DNA of 13,646 nucleotides, taken from assembly GCA_041589735.1 (NCBI GenBank), contig JBFHVA010000080.1, positions 1 through 13,646 of the forward strand, read 5' to 3'. The position numbers were made by a program, and so were the translations under genes. This document shows, piece after piece, positions 1-8,425 of this stretch. The first letter of the stretch is position 1; every line of letters begins with the position of its first letter. Source of the DNA: CAMYJH01 sp041589735 (lineage in GTDB: Bacteria > Pseudomonadota > Gammaproteobacteria > HK1). The notes beneath the pieces were generated by a model. The model did no database searches. It was given only the letters and a program-made list of their open reading frames with translations, and was not told where the DNA came from.

Positions 1-123
1 AAAAACGGCACATCCGGCGCCGACGTGCTGAACGGGATTGCCTTCGACCCTTCCGCCCGGCGTCTCCTGGTCACGGGGAAGCTGTGGCCGAAGCTGTTCG
101 CAATTGATATTGTAGCGAACTGA
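1..123 (+). CDS. Glutaminyl-peptide cyclotransferase, C-terminal fragment (5' end outside window)
   Basis: This is the last 40 codons of a gene that enters from the left edge in frame 1 and stops at TGA 121-123. The fragment contains DVLNGIAFDP followed by VTGKLWPKLFAI, which I recognise as the conserved C-terminal signature of bacterial glutamine cyclotransferases (the five-bladed beta-propeller, plant-type QC family). Such enzymes turn N-terminal glutamine of peptides or proteins into pyroglutamate and are usually exported. The catalytic glutamate and any signal peptide lie outside the window, so activity and location cannot be judged. The next gene starts 108 bases downstream on the same strand with no clear terminator between, so co-transcription with the amidoligase cluster is possible. 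Confidence 0.8.
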   Translation, partial: KNGTSGADVLNGIAFDPSARRLLVTGKLWPKLFAIDIVAN

Positions 124-231
124 TTCTCACGTTCCGCTTTAACAGGGACTTCAGTTCACCAGCCGGCCCCGGCGAGCTTTGCACGCCTTCAGCGCATTTT
201 TTCGGCGAAATACTCCACCAATTGGAACCCT

Positions 232-3200
232 ATGGCCATACGCGTCGCCTTAAACCATAAAACTGAATACCGCTTCGACCGTCCGGTAAATTTGTTTCCT
301 CACGTGGTGAGGCTGCGCCCGTCGCCTCATTGCCGCACCCCGATACACGCCTATTCGCTCAAAGTGCATCCGGAGGATCACTTCATCAACTGGCAGCAGG
401 ACCCTTTCGGCAACTACCTTGCCCGCTTCGTATTTTCAAAAAAAACCCGGCGCTTGAGCTTCGAGGTCGATGTCGTCGCCGAGATGACGGTGATTAACCC
501 CTTCGACTTTTTTCTTGAAGAGGAGGCGGAGAAATACCCCTGGAACTATGAGCCGGGCCTGGCCTCGGATCTCGCGCCTTACCTGGAGATCGAAGAGCAG
601 GGTCCGCTGCTTAAGAAATGGCTCGCGGGCGTTGACCGATCGGTGCAGCCCACGGTGGATTTTCTCGTTGCCATCAACCAGCGCTTGCAGCGCGACGTTG
701 CCTACACGGTTCGCATGGAGCCGGGCGTGCAGACCTGCGAGGAGACGCTTTCCAGGAACATCGGCTCCTGCCGGGATTCGTCCTGGCTGCTGGTCCAGAT
801 CCTAAGGCACCTGGGATTTGCGGCCCGGTTCGTTTCCGGTTACCTGGTACAGCTCACCGCGGACGTGAAGTCGCTGGACGGCCCGTCGGGGCCGGAGTCG
901 GATTTCACCGATCTGCACGCCTGGGCGGAAGCCTATCTGCCTGGTGCCGGATGGGTCGGGCTCGATCCCACGTCTGGCTTGTTCGCGGGCGAAGGACACA
1001 TTCCGCTGGCCGCCACCCCGGAGCCTTCCAGCGCGGCGCCCATCACCGGGGCGACGGATTCTTGCGAGGTCGAGTTCTACTTTCACAACAAGGTGACGCG
1101 CATCCACGAAGATCCGCGGGTCACCAAGCCCTACACCGACGACCAGTGGGACGCGATCCTGTCCCTGGGCGACGCCGTGGATAAGGTTCTCGAGAAGAAC
1201 GATGTCCGTCTCACCATGGGGGGCGAGCCGACCTTCGTTTCCATCGACGACATGGACGGGGCCCAGTGGAACACTGAGGCACTCGGCGAAGACAAGCGCC
1301 GGCTTGCGGGCGAGCTGCTGCTCAAGCTCAAAGACCGATTCGCAACCGGCGCCATGCTGCAATACGGGCAGGGAAAATGGTATCCAGGCGAGCCGCTTCC
1401 CAGATGGTCGCTGTCCTGCTTCTGGCGAAGCGACGGCGCGCCGCTTTGGAAAGATCACGCGCTGCTTGCGGACGAGCTCAAGGATTACGGCTTCGGCCCG
1501 AAGGAGGCCAAACGATTCATCGACACGCTCGCCGGTCACCTGGGCATAGACGCAGGCTGCGCCGTGCCTGCGTACGAAGACGTTTTTTACACCCTGTGGC
1601 AGGAAGGAAGCCTGCCGGAGAACGTCGATCCTTTTGATACGGACTTGAGCGATGATCTGGAGCGCAAGCGCCTGCGCGCGCAGCTCGACGCCGGACTGGA
1701 GCGGGTCAAAGGCTACGCTCTGCCCATCGGCCGGAATGCTGAAGCGTTTTCCGAGGGCGCTTGGCGTACCAGCCAATGGAGATTTCGCCGCGGGCACATG
1801 TTTCTAGTTCCCGGCGACTCGCCCATGGGGCTACGCCTGCCGCTGGGATCATTGCCCTGGATCTCGCCGGAGCTCAGGGAAGAGGATGCGGAAGAGGATC
1901 CTTTCGAGCAGCGGCCAGAGTTGAGTGACGCCCACGCGAGCGTGGCGGCGCGCGCCGAGCTGGCCAGCGTCAATGTCGATGGCGCACCCCGATCCCGTCA
2001 GGTGGAGCAGCGAAAACCAAGTCGAAAGACGGTTCCGCAAGTCGTGCTGCACACCGCGCTTTGCGTCGAACCAAGGAACGGACGGCTGTACGTTTTCCTG
2101 CCGCCGGTATCGAAGCTGGAGCACGCCGTTGATCTGATTGCTTCCGTCGAGCTCACCGCCTCGAAGCTGGACATGCCGGTGGTGCTGGAAGGCTATCCGC
2201 CGCCTTCCGATCCGCGGCTGAAAAAATTTCAGATCACACCGGATCCCGGCGTCATCGAAGTCAACGTTCAGCCGGCGACATCCTGGCGCGAGCTCATCGA
2301 CATTACTGAGACGCTTTACCACGAAGCGCACCACACGCGCCTCGGTACGGAAAAGTTCATGCTCGACGGCCGTCATTCCGGAACCGGAGGCGGCAACCAT
2401 GTGACCCTCGGTGGCCCGACCACTGCAGACAGCCCGATATTGCGACGTCCGGATCTGCTGCGCAGTCTTGTGACCTACTGGCAGCACCATCCGAGTCTGT
2501 CTTATCTCTTCTCCGGTACGTTCATTGGGCCCACCAGTCAGGCGCCACGGGTGGACGAGGCGCGGCACGAAGCTCTGTACGAGCTGGAAATCGCCTTTGA
2601 GCAGCTGAGAAAGCACGTGCCCCCGAATTCGGAATCGTCGCGGCCCTGGATTGTCGACCGGACGCTCCGCCACCTGATGGCCGATATGACCGGGAACACT
2701 CACCGGGCGGAGTTCTGCATCGACAAGCTCTACTCTCCCGAAGGTCCGGCCGGGCGCCTTGGTCTGGTGGAGTTTCGCGGCTTCGAGATGCCGCCCCACG
2801 CGCGCATGAGCTCTGTACAGATGCTGCTGTTGCGCGCCCTCGTCGCGCACTTCTGGGAGAAACCTTACGCCGAGCGTCCGGTGCGTTGGAGCACCGCGCT
2901 CCACGATCGTTACATGTTGCCGCATTTCGTGTGGGAGGATTTCGAGAGCGTCATCGAGGATCTAAGGCGTGCGGGCTACGGGCTAAAGCTCGAATGGTTT
3001 GCGCCGTTTCGCGAGTTCAGGTTTCCCCATTACGGCACTATCCACGTTGGCGGAATCGATCTCTCACTCCACTGGGCCATCGAGCCGTGGCACGTTCTGG
3101 CCGAAGAGATCGGATCCCAGGGCACTTCGCGTTTCGTCGACTCCTCGGTGGAGCGGCTTCAGGTGTCGGCGCGGCACCTGGCGCCCGGCCGTCACGCGAT

Positions 3201-3567
3201 CTTGTGCAACGGGCGCCGGGTGCCGCTGATTTCAACCGGCGTTGTGGGCGAATACGTGGGCGGGGTGCGGTACAAAGCGTGGCGGCCGCCGTCGGGTCTG
3301 CATCCGACCATCGAGAGCCAGGCGCCGCTGACCTTTGACGTGGTGGACATCCCCAACCGCCGCTCCGTCGGCGGCTGCACCTATCACGTCTCTCATCCGG
3401 GCGGGCGCAACTTCGAAACGTTTCCCGTCAACGCCAATGAGGCGGAAGCCCGACGATTCGCGCGCTTCTGGGCACACGGTCACACTCCTCGGGACATCGA
3501 GCTGCCGCCGGAAGAGCGCAACCGCGACTACCCGTGTACCCTTGATTTGCGACACGGTGCAGATTAG
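232..3567 (+). CDS. Transglutaminase-like / DUF2126 two-domain protein
   Basis: This 1111-residue cytoplasmic-looking protein (no signal peptide or membrane segment) has a bacterial transglutaminase N-terminal beta domain at about residues 4-100. A transglutaminase-like cysteine protease fold follows at about 140-262, and a long DUF2126 region (COG4196) begins near residue 323 at the motif LTMGGEPTFVS. The catalytic triad looks complete: Cys180 in NIGSCRDSSW, His229 in DLHAWAEAY and Asp245 in VGLDPTSG. Family enzymes of this fold act as peptidases, amidases or transpeptidases. The substrate here is unknown. A charged, low-conservation stretch near residues 550-610 is probably a linker. A weak GGAA lies 4 bases before the ATG, and the N-terminus MAIRVALNHKTEYRF is typical of the family, which supports this start. 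It is first in the four-gene cluster, 32 bases before the ATP-grasp gene. Confidence 0.93.
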   Translation: MAIRVALNHKTEYRFDRPVNLFPHVVRLRPSPHCRTPIHAYSLKVHPEDHFINWQQDPFGNYLARFVFSKKTRRLSFEVDVVAEMTVINPFDFFLEEEAEKYPWNYEPGLASDLAPYLEIEEQGPLLKKWLAGVDRSVQPTVDFLVAINQRLQRDVAYTVRMEPGVQTCEETLSRNIGSCRDSSWLLVQILRHLGFAARFVSGYLVQLTADVKSLDGPSGPESDFTDLHAWAEAYLPGAGWVGLDPTSGLFAGEGHIPLAATPEPSSAAPITGATDSCEVEFYFHNKVTRIHEDPRVTKPYTDDQWDAILSLGDAVDKVLEKNDVRLTMGGEPTFVSIDDMDGAQWNTEALGEDKRRLAGELLLKLKDRFATGAMLQYGQGKWYPGEPLPRWSLSCFWRSDGAPLWKDHALLADELKDYGFGPKEAKRFIDTLAGHLGIDAGCAVPAYEDVFYTLWQEGSLPENVDPFDTDLSDDLERKRLRAQLDAGLERVKGYALPIGRNAEAFSEGAWRTSQWRFRRGHMFLVPGDSPMGLRLPLGSLPWISPELREEDAEEDPFEQRPELSDAHASVAARAELASVNVDGAPRSRQVEQRKPSRKTVPQVVLHTALCVEPRNGRLYVFLPPVSKLEHAVDLIASVELTASKLDMPVVLEGYPPPSDPRLKKFQITPDPGVIEVNVQPATSWRELIDITETLYHEAHHTRLGTEKFMLDGRHSGTGGGNHVTLGGPTTADSPILRRPDLLRSLVTYWQHHPSLSYLFSGTFIGPTSQAPRVDEARHEALYELEIAFEQLRKHVPPNSESSRPWIVDRTLRHLMADMTGNTHRAEFCIDKLYSPEGPAGRLGLVEFRGFEMPPHARMSSVQMLLLRALVAHFWEKPYAERPVRWSTALHDRYMLPHFVWEDFESVIEDLRRAGYGLKLEWFAPFREFRFPHYGTIHVGGIDLSLHWAIEPWHVLAEEIGSQGTSRFVDSSVERLQVSARHLAPGRHAILCNGRRVPLISTGVVGEYVGGVRYKAWRPPSGLHPTIESQAPLTFDVVDIPNRRSVGGCTYHVSHPGGRNFETFPVNANEAEARRFARFWAHGHTPRDIELPPEERNRDYPCTLDLRHGAD

Positions 3568-3599
3568 CCGGACTTGGATGGTCTGACGGAGCTCAAGGC

Positions 3600-5054
3600 A
3601 TGACGATACGCTGGCGGGATTACAAGGTCGAAGGGATCTACGACGAGGTCATGAAAGGAGCCGGCCGTCCCCGCGATCACGCGCGGCTGTTGACACGTTA
3701 TCTCGCCTCGCTGGACGAGGACGAGCTGTTTTCCATCCAGGCGGCAGCGGAGCTTTCGATCAAGGAAATGGGAATCACCTTTACCGTGTACAGCCAGGCG
3801 GAAGGCTCCATCGACAGATCCTGGCCGCTGGACGTCATTCCCCGGGTGCTGGCGGCTGAGGAGTGGCGCCGGATCGAGGCCGGCCTGAAGCAGCGGGTGT
3901 TCGCGCTGAACCGCTTCATCAACGACGTCTACCACGACCAGAAAATTATCAAGGACGGCAAGTTTCCTAAAGAGGTGCTGGTCAAGTCTGTCAACTTCAG
4001 GAAGGAGTGCGTCGGCGTCGACCCCCCGCAAGGGGTATGGGCGCATATATGCGGATCGGATCTGGTGCGCGACAGCGACGGCACGGTTTACGTGCTCGAG
4101 GATAACCTGCGGGTTCCTTCGGGTGTGTCTTACATGCTCGAGAACCGGCAGGTGGTCAAGCGCGTATTTCCGGAGCTGTTCGAGAACGGCGGCATCCTGC
4201 CGATAGACGACTATCCGTCACAGCTGTTCGATTGTCTTGCCGCCTTGTCACCACGTCGATCCGGCGTTCCCGAGGTCGTGGTGCTGACCCCGGGGATCTA
4301 CAACTCCGCTTATTTCGAGCATTCCTATCTGGCGCAACAGATGGGCTGCGAGCTGGTCGAGGGCAGCGACCTTAAGGTGAGCGATGACAATGTCGTTTAC
4401 ATGCGCACCATCGAGGGGCTGTCGCGGGTCGACGTCATCTATCGGCGCATCGACGATCTGTTTCTCGATCCGGAAGCATTCAGAAAGGACTCGATGCTCG
4501 GCGTGCCCGGGCTGGTGCGCGCGTGGAAGGCCGGCAACGTCGCGCTTGCCAACGCCCCCGGCGCCGGCGTGGCCGACGACAAGGTGGTCTACGCATACGT
4601 GCCGGACATCATTCGCTATTACCTGGACGAGGATCCCATTCTGCCCAACGTGCCCACCTATCTTTGCATCGACGAAAAATCGCGCAAACATGTGCTGAAA
4701 AACCTGGCGAAGATGGTAGTCAAACCCGCGAACGAATCGGGCGGCTACGGGATGCTGGTGGGCCCCGTATCTACCAAAAAAGAGCGCGACGCGATGGCGC
4801 GCCGGATCAAAAAAGATCCGCGAAACTTCATCGCCCAGCCGGTGATCACGCTTTCAACCGTGCCGTCGATCGTCGGCAAACACGTGGAGCCGCGCCACGT
4901 GGATCTGCGGCCATTCATACTCTCCAGCGACCAGATGCACGTGACCATGGGCGGGCTCACCCGTGTGGCAATGCGCAAAGGTTCCCTGGTGGTCAACTCC
5001 TCCCAGGGCGGCGGCAGCAAGGACACCTGGATCGTCGAGGAGGGGAGCGCCTGA
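3600..5054 (+). CDS. Circularly permuted type 2 ATP-grasp ligase (COG2308, DUF404/DUF407)
   Basis: This 484-residue protein matches the circularly permuted ATP-grasp family throughout. Signatures include PLDVIPRVLAAEEW (76-89), LEDNLRVPSGVSYMLENR (166-183), VVLTPGIYNSAYFEH (227-241), and the nucleotide-binding lysine/glycine-rich segment VVKPANESGGYGM (373-385). The C-terminal stretch DLRPFI (435-440) through the Ser/Gly-rich end is also intact. ATP-grasp enzymes activate a carboxylate as acyl-phosphate and join it to an amine. This subfamily is predicted to form amide or peptide bonds on an unidentified peptide or metabolite. GGAG at 3588-3591 sits 8 bases before the ATG. The stop shares one base with the start of the alpha-E gene (TGATG), indicating translational coupling. 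I am confident of the family; its substrate is unknown. Confidence 0.95.
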   Translation: MTIRWRDYKVEGIYDEVMKGAGRPRDHARLLTRYLASLDEDELFSIQAAAELSIKEMGITFTVYSQAEGSIDRSWPLDVIPRVLAAEEWRRIEAGLKQRVFALNRFINDVYHDQKIIKDGKFPKEVLVKSVNFRKECVGVDPPQGVWAHICGSDLVRDSDGTVYVLEDNLRVPSGVSYMLENRQVVKRVFPELFENGGILPIDDYPSQLFDCLAALSPRRSGVPEVVVLTPGIYNSAYFEHSYLAQQMGCELVEGSDLKVSDDNVVYMRTIEGLSRVDVIYRRIDDLFLDPEAFRKDSMLGVPGLVRAWKAGNVALANAPGAGVADDKVVYAYVPDIIRYYLDEDPILPNVPTYLCIDEKSRKHVLKNLAKMVVKPANESGGYGMLVGPVSTKKERDAMARRIKKDPRNFIAQPVITLSTVPSIVGKHVEPRHVDLRPFILSSDQMHVTMGGLTRVAMRKGSLVVNSSQGGGSKDTWIVEEGSA

Positions 5055-6034
5055 TGCTTTCTCGGGTGGCGGAGAATCTCTACTGGCTCGGGCGCTACAT
5101 GGAGCGCGCCGAAAATACCGGCCGCATCGTCAACGTCAACGGAAACCTGCTGCTGGACCTGCCCAAAGGCATTGCCCCGGGGTGGCAGCCCCTGATCGAA
5201 ATCACCGGCAGCGGAGAAACGTACCGCCAGGCCTATAACGATTTCGAAGAACGAAACGTAGTGCGCTTCTTGCTTGGCGACAACCAGAATCCGGGATCGA
5301 TTATTTCGAGCCTTTCCATGGCCAGGGAGAACGCGCGTACCATCCGCGACGTGATACCCCGGGAATCCTGGGAGCTGATCAACGAGCTGTATCTCTATGC
5401 CCGCGACAACGTGCAGACCGGCTTGTCGAAGCGCGGGCGCTACGAATACCTGAAGCGAATCATGCGGGCGTCCCAAACCTTCGTCGGACTTTCCAGCGGC
5501 GCCATGAGCGCGGACGCGGGTTACGAATTTTTATGCATCGGGCGAATACTCGAGCGCGCCGACATGACCACCAGAATTATCGACGTGCGTTCGGCAAGCC
5601 TGATCCCGAAGGAAACTTCCGGGCTGCTGCCCTTCGAGAACATTCAGTGGATAAGCGTTTTGAAATCATTGACCGCGTATCAGATGTATCGTCAGCACGT
5701 CCAGGCGCGGGTCCGGCGCGCCGAGGCATTGCGATTTCTGCTGCTGGATGATGACTTCCCGCGTTCCGTTTATCGCTGCGTTGCGCTGGTTGACGAGTCT
5801 TTCAAAGAGCTTCCCAGAAGCGATGCGCCGAGGAGAGCGGTTGCGCGCATGGAAAAAGCGGTTAAGAGCGGAGATATCGCAAAGATGGCGGAATCCAACT
5901 CGGCGCTGCATGATTTCATCGACTCGCTGCAGGTCGAGCTCGGGCAGATCCACAACGAGATAGTAAGAACTTATTTCTACATCGAGGAGCCCGCCCCGGC
6001 TTCAACGCAGTCCCAGTCCGTGGCTACTGCTTGA
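5054..6034 (+). CDS. Alpha-E domain protein (COG2307, DUF403), ATP-grasp partner
   Basis: This 326-residue protein opens with MLSRVAENLYWLGRYMERAE, the hallmark N-terminus of the alpha-E family. It is predicted to be almost entirely alpha-helical, with conserved segments SLSMARENART (about 90-100) and GRILERADMTTRIIDVR (about 164-180). It is always found with circularly permuted ATP-grasp ligases and is thought to act as their scaffold or substrate-presenting partner. No catalytic role is established. The ATG at 5054 is chosen because it gives the conserved N-terminus, overlaps the previous stop by one base and is preceded by a full AGGAGG at 5038-5043. The frame is open much further upstream, but that part is antiparallel noise inside the ATP-grasp gene. 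Confidence 0.95.
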   Translation: MLSRVAENLYWLGRYMERAENTGRIVNVNGNLLLDLPKGIAPGWQPLIEITGSGETYRQAYNDFEERNVVRFLLGDNQNPGSIISSLSMARENARTIRDVIPRESWELINELYLYARDNVQTGLSKRGRYEYLKRIMRASQTFVGLSSGAMSADAGYEFLCIGRILERADMTTRIIDVRSASLIPKETSGLLPFENIQWISVLKSLTAYQMYRQHVQARVRRAEALRFLLLDDDFPRSVYRCVALVDESFKELPRSDAPRRAVARMEKAVKSGDIAKMAESNSALHDFIDSLQVELGQIHNEIVRTYFYIEEPAPASTQSQSVATA

Positions 6035-6101
6035 CGGCTTCCCGGCGTGGCGCCTACCATCTTTTCGCCCGGCCTCACGGGCCAGAAATCCGAGTGAGAT
6101 C

Positions 6102-6869
6102 GTGACTTATTGTCTCGCCATTGCCGCAGACCAGGGCCTCGTGTTTGCCTCCGACTCGCGTACCAACGCCGGGGTGGATCAGGTCAGCCATTACGGCAAG
6201 ATGTTCACCTTTGCTCGCGAGGGAGAGCGGCAGCTCGTGGTTCTGACCGCGGGAAACCTCGCCACCACGCAGTCGGTCATCGATCGCCTCAAGCGTGATA
6301 TCCGGCACAACGCCGAGGCGAACTTTCTCAACGCAGAATCGATGCCGGACGCCGCCGACTATCTCGGTGACGTAGCGCACGAGTGCCAGGCGAAGCGGAT
6401 GGAGGCGGTGACCCAGGCTGGGTTCAGCGCGGAGGTCAGCTTTATTCTCGGCGGCCAGATCCGCGGCGGCGAGCACAAAATTTTTCTTGTCTACCCGCAG
6501 GGCAATTACATCACCACTTCGGAGCAGACGCCTTATCTCCAGCTTGGGGAATTCAAATACGGCCGGCCGATCCTCGATCGGATCCTTACCAGGGAGACCG
6601 GGCTCGACGAGGCGGCGCGCTGCGCGCTGGTGTCCATCGATTCCACCATGCGCAGCAACGCATCAGTAGGCCCGCCGATAGAGGTGCTTTGTTACCAGCG
6701 CGACAGCTTCGTGCTTGATCGCTACCTTTGCCTGGAAGCAGACGATCCTTACCTGCTCGAAATTCGGCGCCAGTGGGGCGAGAAAATCGGTCGCGCCTTC
6801 AGCGAGCTGCCTCATTTCAGCTGGAACGGTCTGCCGGCCAAGAAACGCTTCGAATCGAGCGCCGCTTAA
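6102..6869 (+). CDS. Anbu-type proteasome-like peptidase (COG3484)
   Basis: This 255-residue Ntn-hydrolase is of the Anbu family (ancestral beta subunit), related to HslV and proteasome beta subunits. The start is GTG 6102. Removal of Met would expose Thr2 as the N-terminal nucleophile, as in HslV. In mature numbering Thr1, Asp17 (FASDSRTNAG) and Lys32 (HYGKMFTF) form the expected catalytic set, and the motif FILGGQIRGG (about 112-121) is family-typical. Anbu assembles into ring- or spiral-like oligomers, but no physiological substrate is firmly known. Its gene lies 67 bases after the alpha-E gene in the cluster, which fits degradation or processing of a product made by the ligase module. The initiation region has only a weak GAGTGAG element. 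It converges on mutH with 27 bases between the stops. Confidence 0.95.
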   Translation: MTYCLAIAADQGLVFASDSRTNAGVDQVSHYGKMFTFAREGERQLVVLTAGNLATTQSVIDRLKRDIRHNAEANFLNAESMPDAADYLGDVAHECQAKRMEAVTQAGFSAEVSFILGGQIRGGEHKIFLVYPQGNYITTSEQTPYLQLGEFKYGRPILDRILTRETGLDEAARCALVSIDSTMRSNASVGPPIEVLCYQRDSFVLDRYLCLEADDPYLLEIRRQWGEKIGRAFSELPHFSWNGLPAKKRFESSAA

Positions 6870-6896
6870 TCCCTCGAGCGATGGTTGCTCTGCAAA

Positions 6897-7574
6897 TCAG
6901 CCGTTGCGGGCGTAGTGACGCTTGAAGATCGCCGCGGTGAAGGATGCGCGAAGGTAGAAGCCGCGGGGCAGCGTTTCCGCGGGCGCGCCATCTTCCCCAA
7001 CGCCACGCTGGCGCGCGTTCGCGTTCGCGGCTTTCGGTCTGATCTGCAGGTGCGTGCCGTGGTGTGCGGTGATGGACTCCAGATGACCGGTGCACGCCAG
7101 GTCCATCAGTTCCTCCCAGTCGGCGCGTAATTCGGACTCCTCCTCGGCGGAAGGACTCCAGATCAGGGGCGTGCCGATGATCCGATCGGCAAGACCGTCA
7201 CCGGTCTCATACACCACCGGTACGAACAGCACGCGGGCCAGCTTACGGCGCACATTGGAATGTTCCCATAGCGGCGGATCGCCCCCCGGTGGCGGAAGGA
7301 CGCAGATATAGGTGGACTCCCTCGGGCGGCCGTCCGGTCGTAGCGGAACGGTCTTGAGCTCTACGCCGATCAACTGAAAGTCGGGTTCGGGAAGAGAAGC
7401 GGCCGTGGCCCCCAGCGCAGTTTCGAGCAGGGTGCCGGTCCAGCCCTTGGCGCGAGCGGCGTGAGACGGGACAGGAACATTGAGCTCTCGCGCGATTTCG
7501 CCCAGCGGCCTGCCGGCGAGACGGTCGGCGCGGCGCATCAGCTCGGCTTCGCTTCGGGGCGGCTGCGCGCTCAA
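6897..7574 (-). CDS. mutH: DNA mismatch repair endonuclease MutH
   Basis: MutH nicks the unmethylated strand at hemimethylated GATC sites after activation by MutS and MutL, which starts methyl-directed mismatch repair. The 225-residue sequence follows E. coli MutH along its length. The metal-binding residues are present as Glu51 (GTLLE), Asp65 (PEPDF), Glu72 and Lys74 (GVELKT). Conserved blocks WSPSAEEESELRADWEELMD, LQIRPKAANAN and LPRGFYLRASFT follow. Translation probably begins at a TTG (7574-7572) whose last two bases overlap the TGA stop of the upstream ThiL-like gene (TTGA), implying coupled translation. Starting at the internal Met13 would remove part of the conserved N-terminal helix. 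A Dam methylase is expected elsewhere in the genome but is not in this window. Confidence 0.95.
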   Translation of the reverse strand: MSAQPPRSEAELMRRADRLAGRPLGEIARELNVPVPSHAARAKGWTGTLLETALGATAASLPEPDFQLIGVELKTVPLRPDGRPRESTYICVLPPPGGDPPLWEHSNVRRKLARVLFVPVVYETGDGLADRIIGTPLIWSPSAEEESELRADWEELMDLACTGHLESITAHHGTHLQIRPKAANANARQRGVGEDGAPAETLPRGFYLRASFTAAIFKRHYARNG

Positions 7575-8425
7575 CGCAAGTGTACGCCGGTTTCGTTGAC
7601 CACGCGCCCGATGCGGGTGCAGCGGGAATCGAATCCCGCCATGACCTCGTTGAACGAGGCTTCCTCATCGGCGCCAATGATCAGGCAAAGCTCGGCGTCG
7701 GCAGAGGCGTCGACGAGAAGCCGTGCGCCGCCGGGACGCCTGAAATATTCTTGCCCGCCGGCAGAGATGGGCAGCTGACCGGAATCGACTTCCACACCAA
7801 ATCCGTGACAGCCGATGATGCGCAACAGCGTTGCGGCCAGGCTCTCCCTCAAGTCTCCCGCGGCGGCTGTATAAGGCCACGCGGCCCGTCCCTCGTTGAC
7901 TCGCGGCGGTCTCGGGTCGGCCAATCCGCGCTCGTCGTTTCTGGCTGCCGCCCCGCCCAGCTCGCCGGTCACGTATACGGGATCTCCGGGGCGGGGCGTC
8001 GAAAACTCCTCCCGCCGCGGGCCAGGGGCGGTTCCGTGAGCGATGAGCGTGGCGGCTGTCGGCCCGCGGGTGGTATCGCCACCGATAAGCACCGCGCCGT
8101 AGGGCTCGATGGTGCTGAAAAGGGTGGCGGAAAATGATTTCAACCACTCGCTGTCGGCCACCGGAAGCGTGAGGCCGAGGGTCACCCAGGCGGGGGAAGC
8201 GCCCTGGGCCGCGAGACGATTGAGCGCCGCGCGCGTCAGCGCGCGGGCGAACGCGGCGCCATCGGTGGGGTCGCCGGGTGCGGCGCATAAAGTCGCCAGC
8301 GCGCCGATCAGGGATCCGGGGGAACGTGGTTTCAGAAGCGCGGCGTCGTCACCGATTCCGACCAGCACGTCCGAGCGAGGTCGGTCACGCCTGAAGTAGC
8401 GATCGATGAGCTCGAATTCGTTCAT
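7571..8425 (-). CDS. Degenerate ThiL homologue (AIR-synthase/PurM fold), copy A
   Basis: This 284-residue protein aligns well with thiamine-monophosphate kinase of the E. coli type from its first residues (MNEFELIDRYF, then WVTLGLTLP and WLKSFSATLF). It keeps GIGDDAALL (23-31) and LIGGDTTRGP (113-122), which in ThiL take part in ATP/Mg binding. Other signatures are gone. The STDTLVAGNHF position reads ALATLCAAPGD, NLSDLAAMGA reads ALNRLAAQGA, DLSDGL reads DLRESL (191-196), and GEDYEL reads SADAEL. The C-terminal 35-40 residues of ThiL, ending YDHF, are missing. It is therefore unlikely to be a full kinase alone. It may be one subunit of a heterodimer with the other ThiL homologue, or a pseudoenzyme. 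ATG 8425 is chosen for the family N-terminus, although no Shine-Dalgarno is visible. The stop overlaps the mutH start. Confidence 0.85.
   Translation of the reverse strand: MNEFELIDRYFRRDRPRSDVLVGIGDDAALLKPRSPGSLIGALATLCAAPGDPTDGAAFARALTRAALNRLAAQGASPAWVTLGLTLPVADSEWLKSFSATLFSTIEPYGAVLIGGDTTRGPTAATLIAHGTAPGPRREEFSTPRPGDPVYVTGELGGAAARNDERGLADPRPPRVNEGRAAWPYTAAAGDLRESLAATLLRIIGCHGFGVEVDSGQLPISAGGQEYFRRPGGARLLVDASADAELCLIIGADEEASFNEVMAGFDSRCTRIGRVVNETGVHLR

Noticed and set aside
802..1797. Long minus-strand open frame inside the DUF2126 gene (also 1849-2925)
   Set aside because: Both mirror the codon pattern of a well-supported gene on the other strand and show no recognisable domain. GC-rich coding DNA commonly produces such antisense frames.
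4523..6034. A 503-codon open frame that extends the alpha-E gene upstream
   Set aside because: The first 177 codons lie inside the ATP-grasp gene in another frame, have arginine-rich low-conservation composition, and the true alpha-E N-terminus begins at ATG 5054 with a strong AGGAGG.
7571..8425. Copy A as a true pseudogene
   Set aside because: There is no frameshift or internal stop, the fold-level family sequence is retained along its length, and the loss is focused on particular catalytic motifs. That fits retained selection on a changed role better than random decay.
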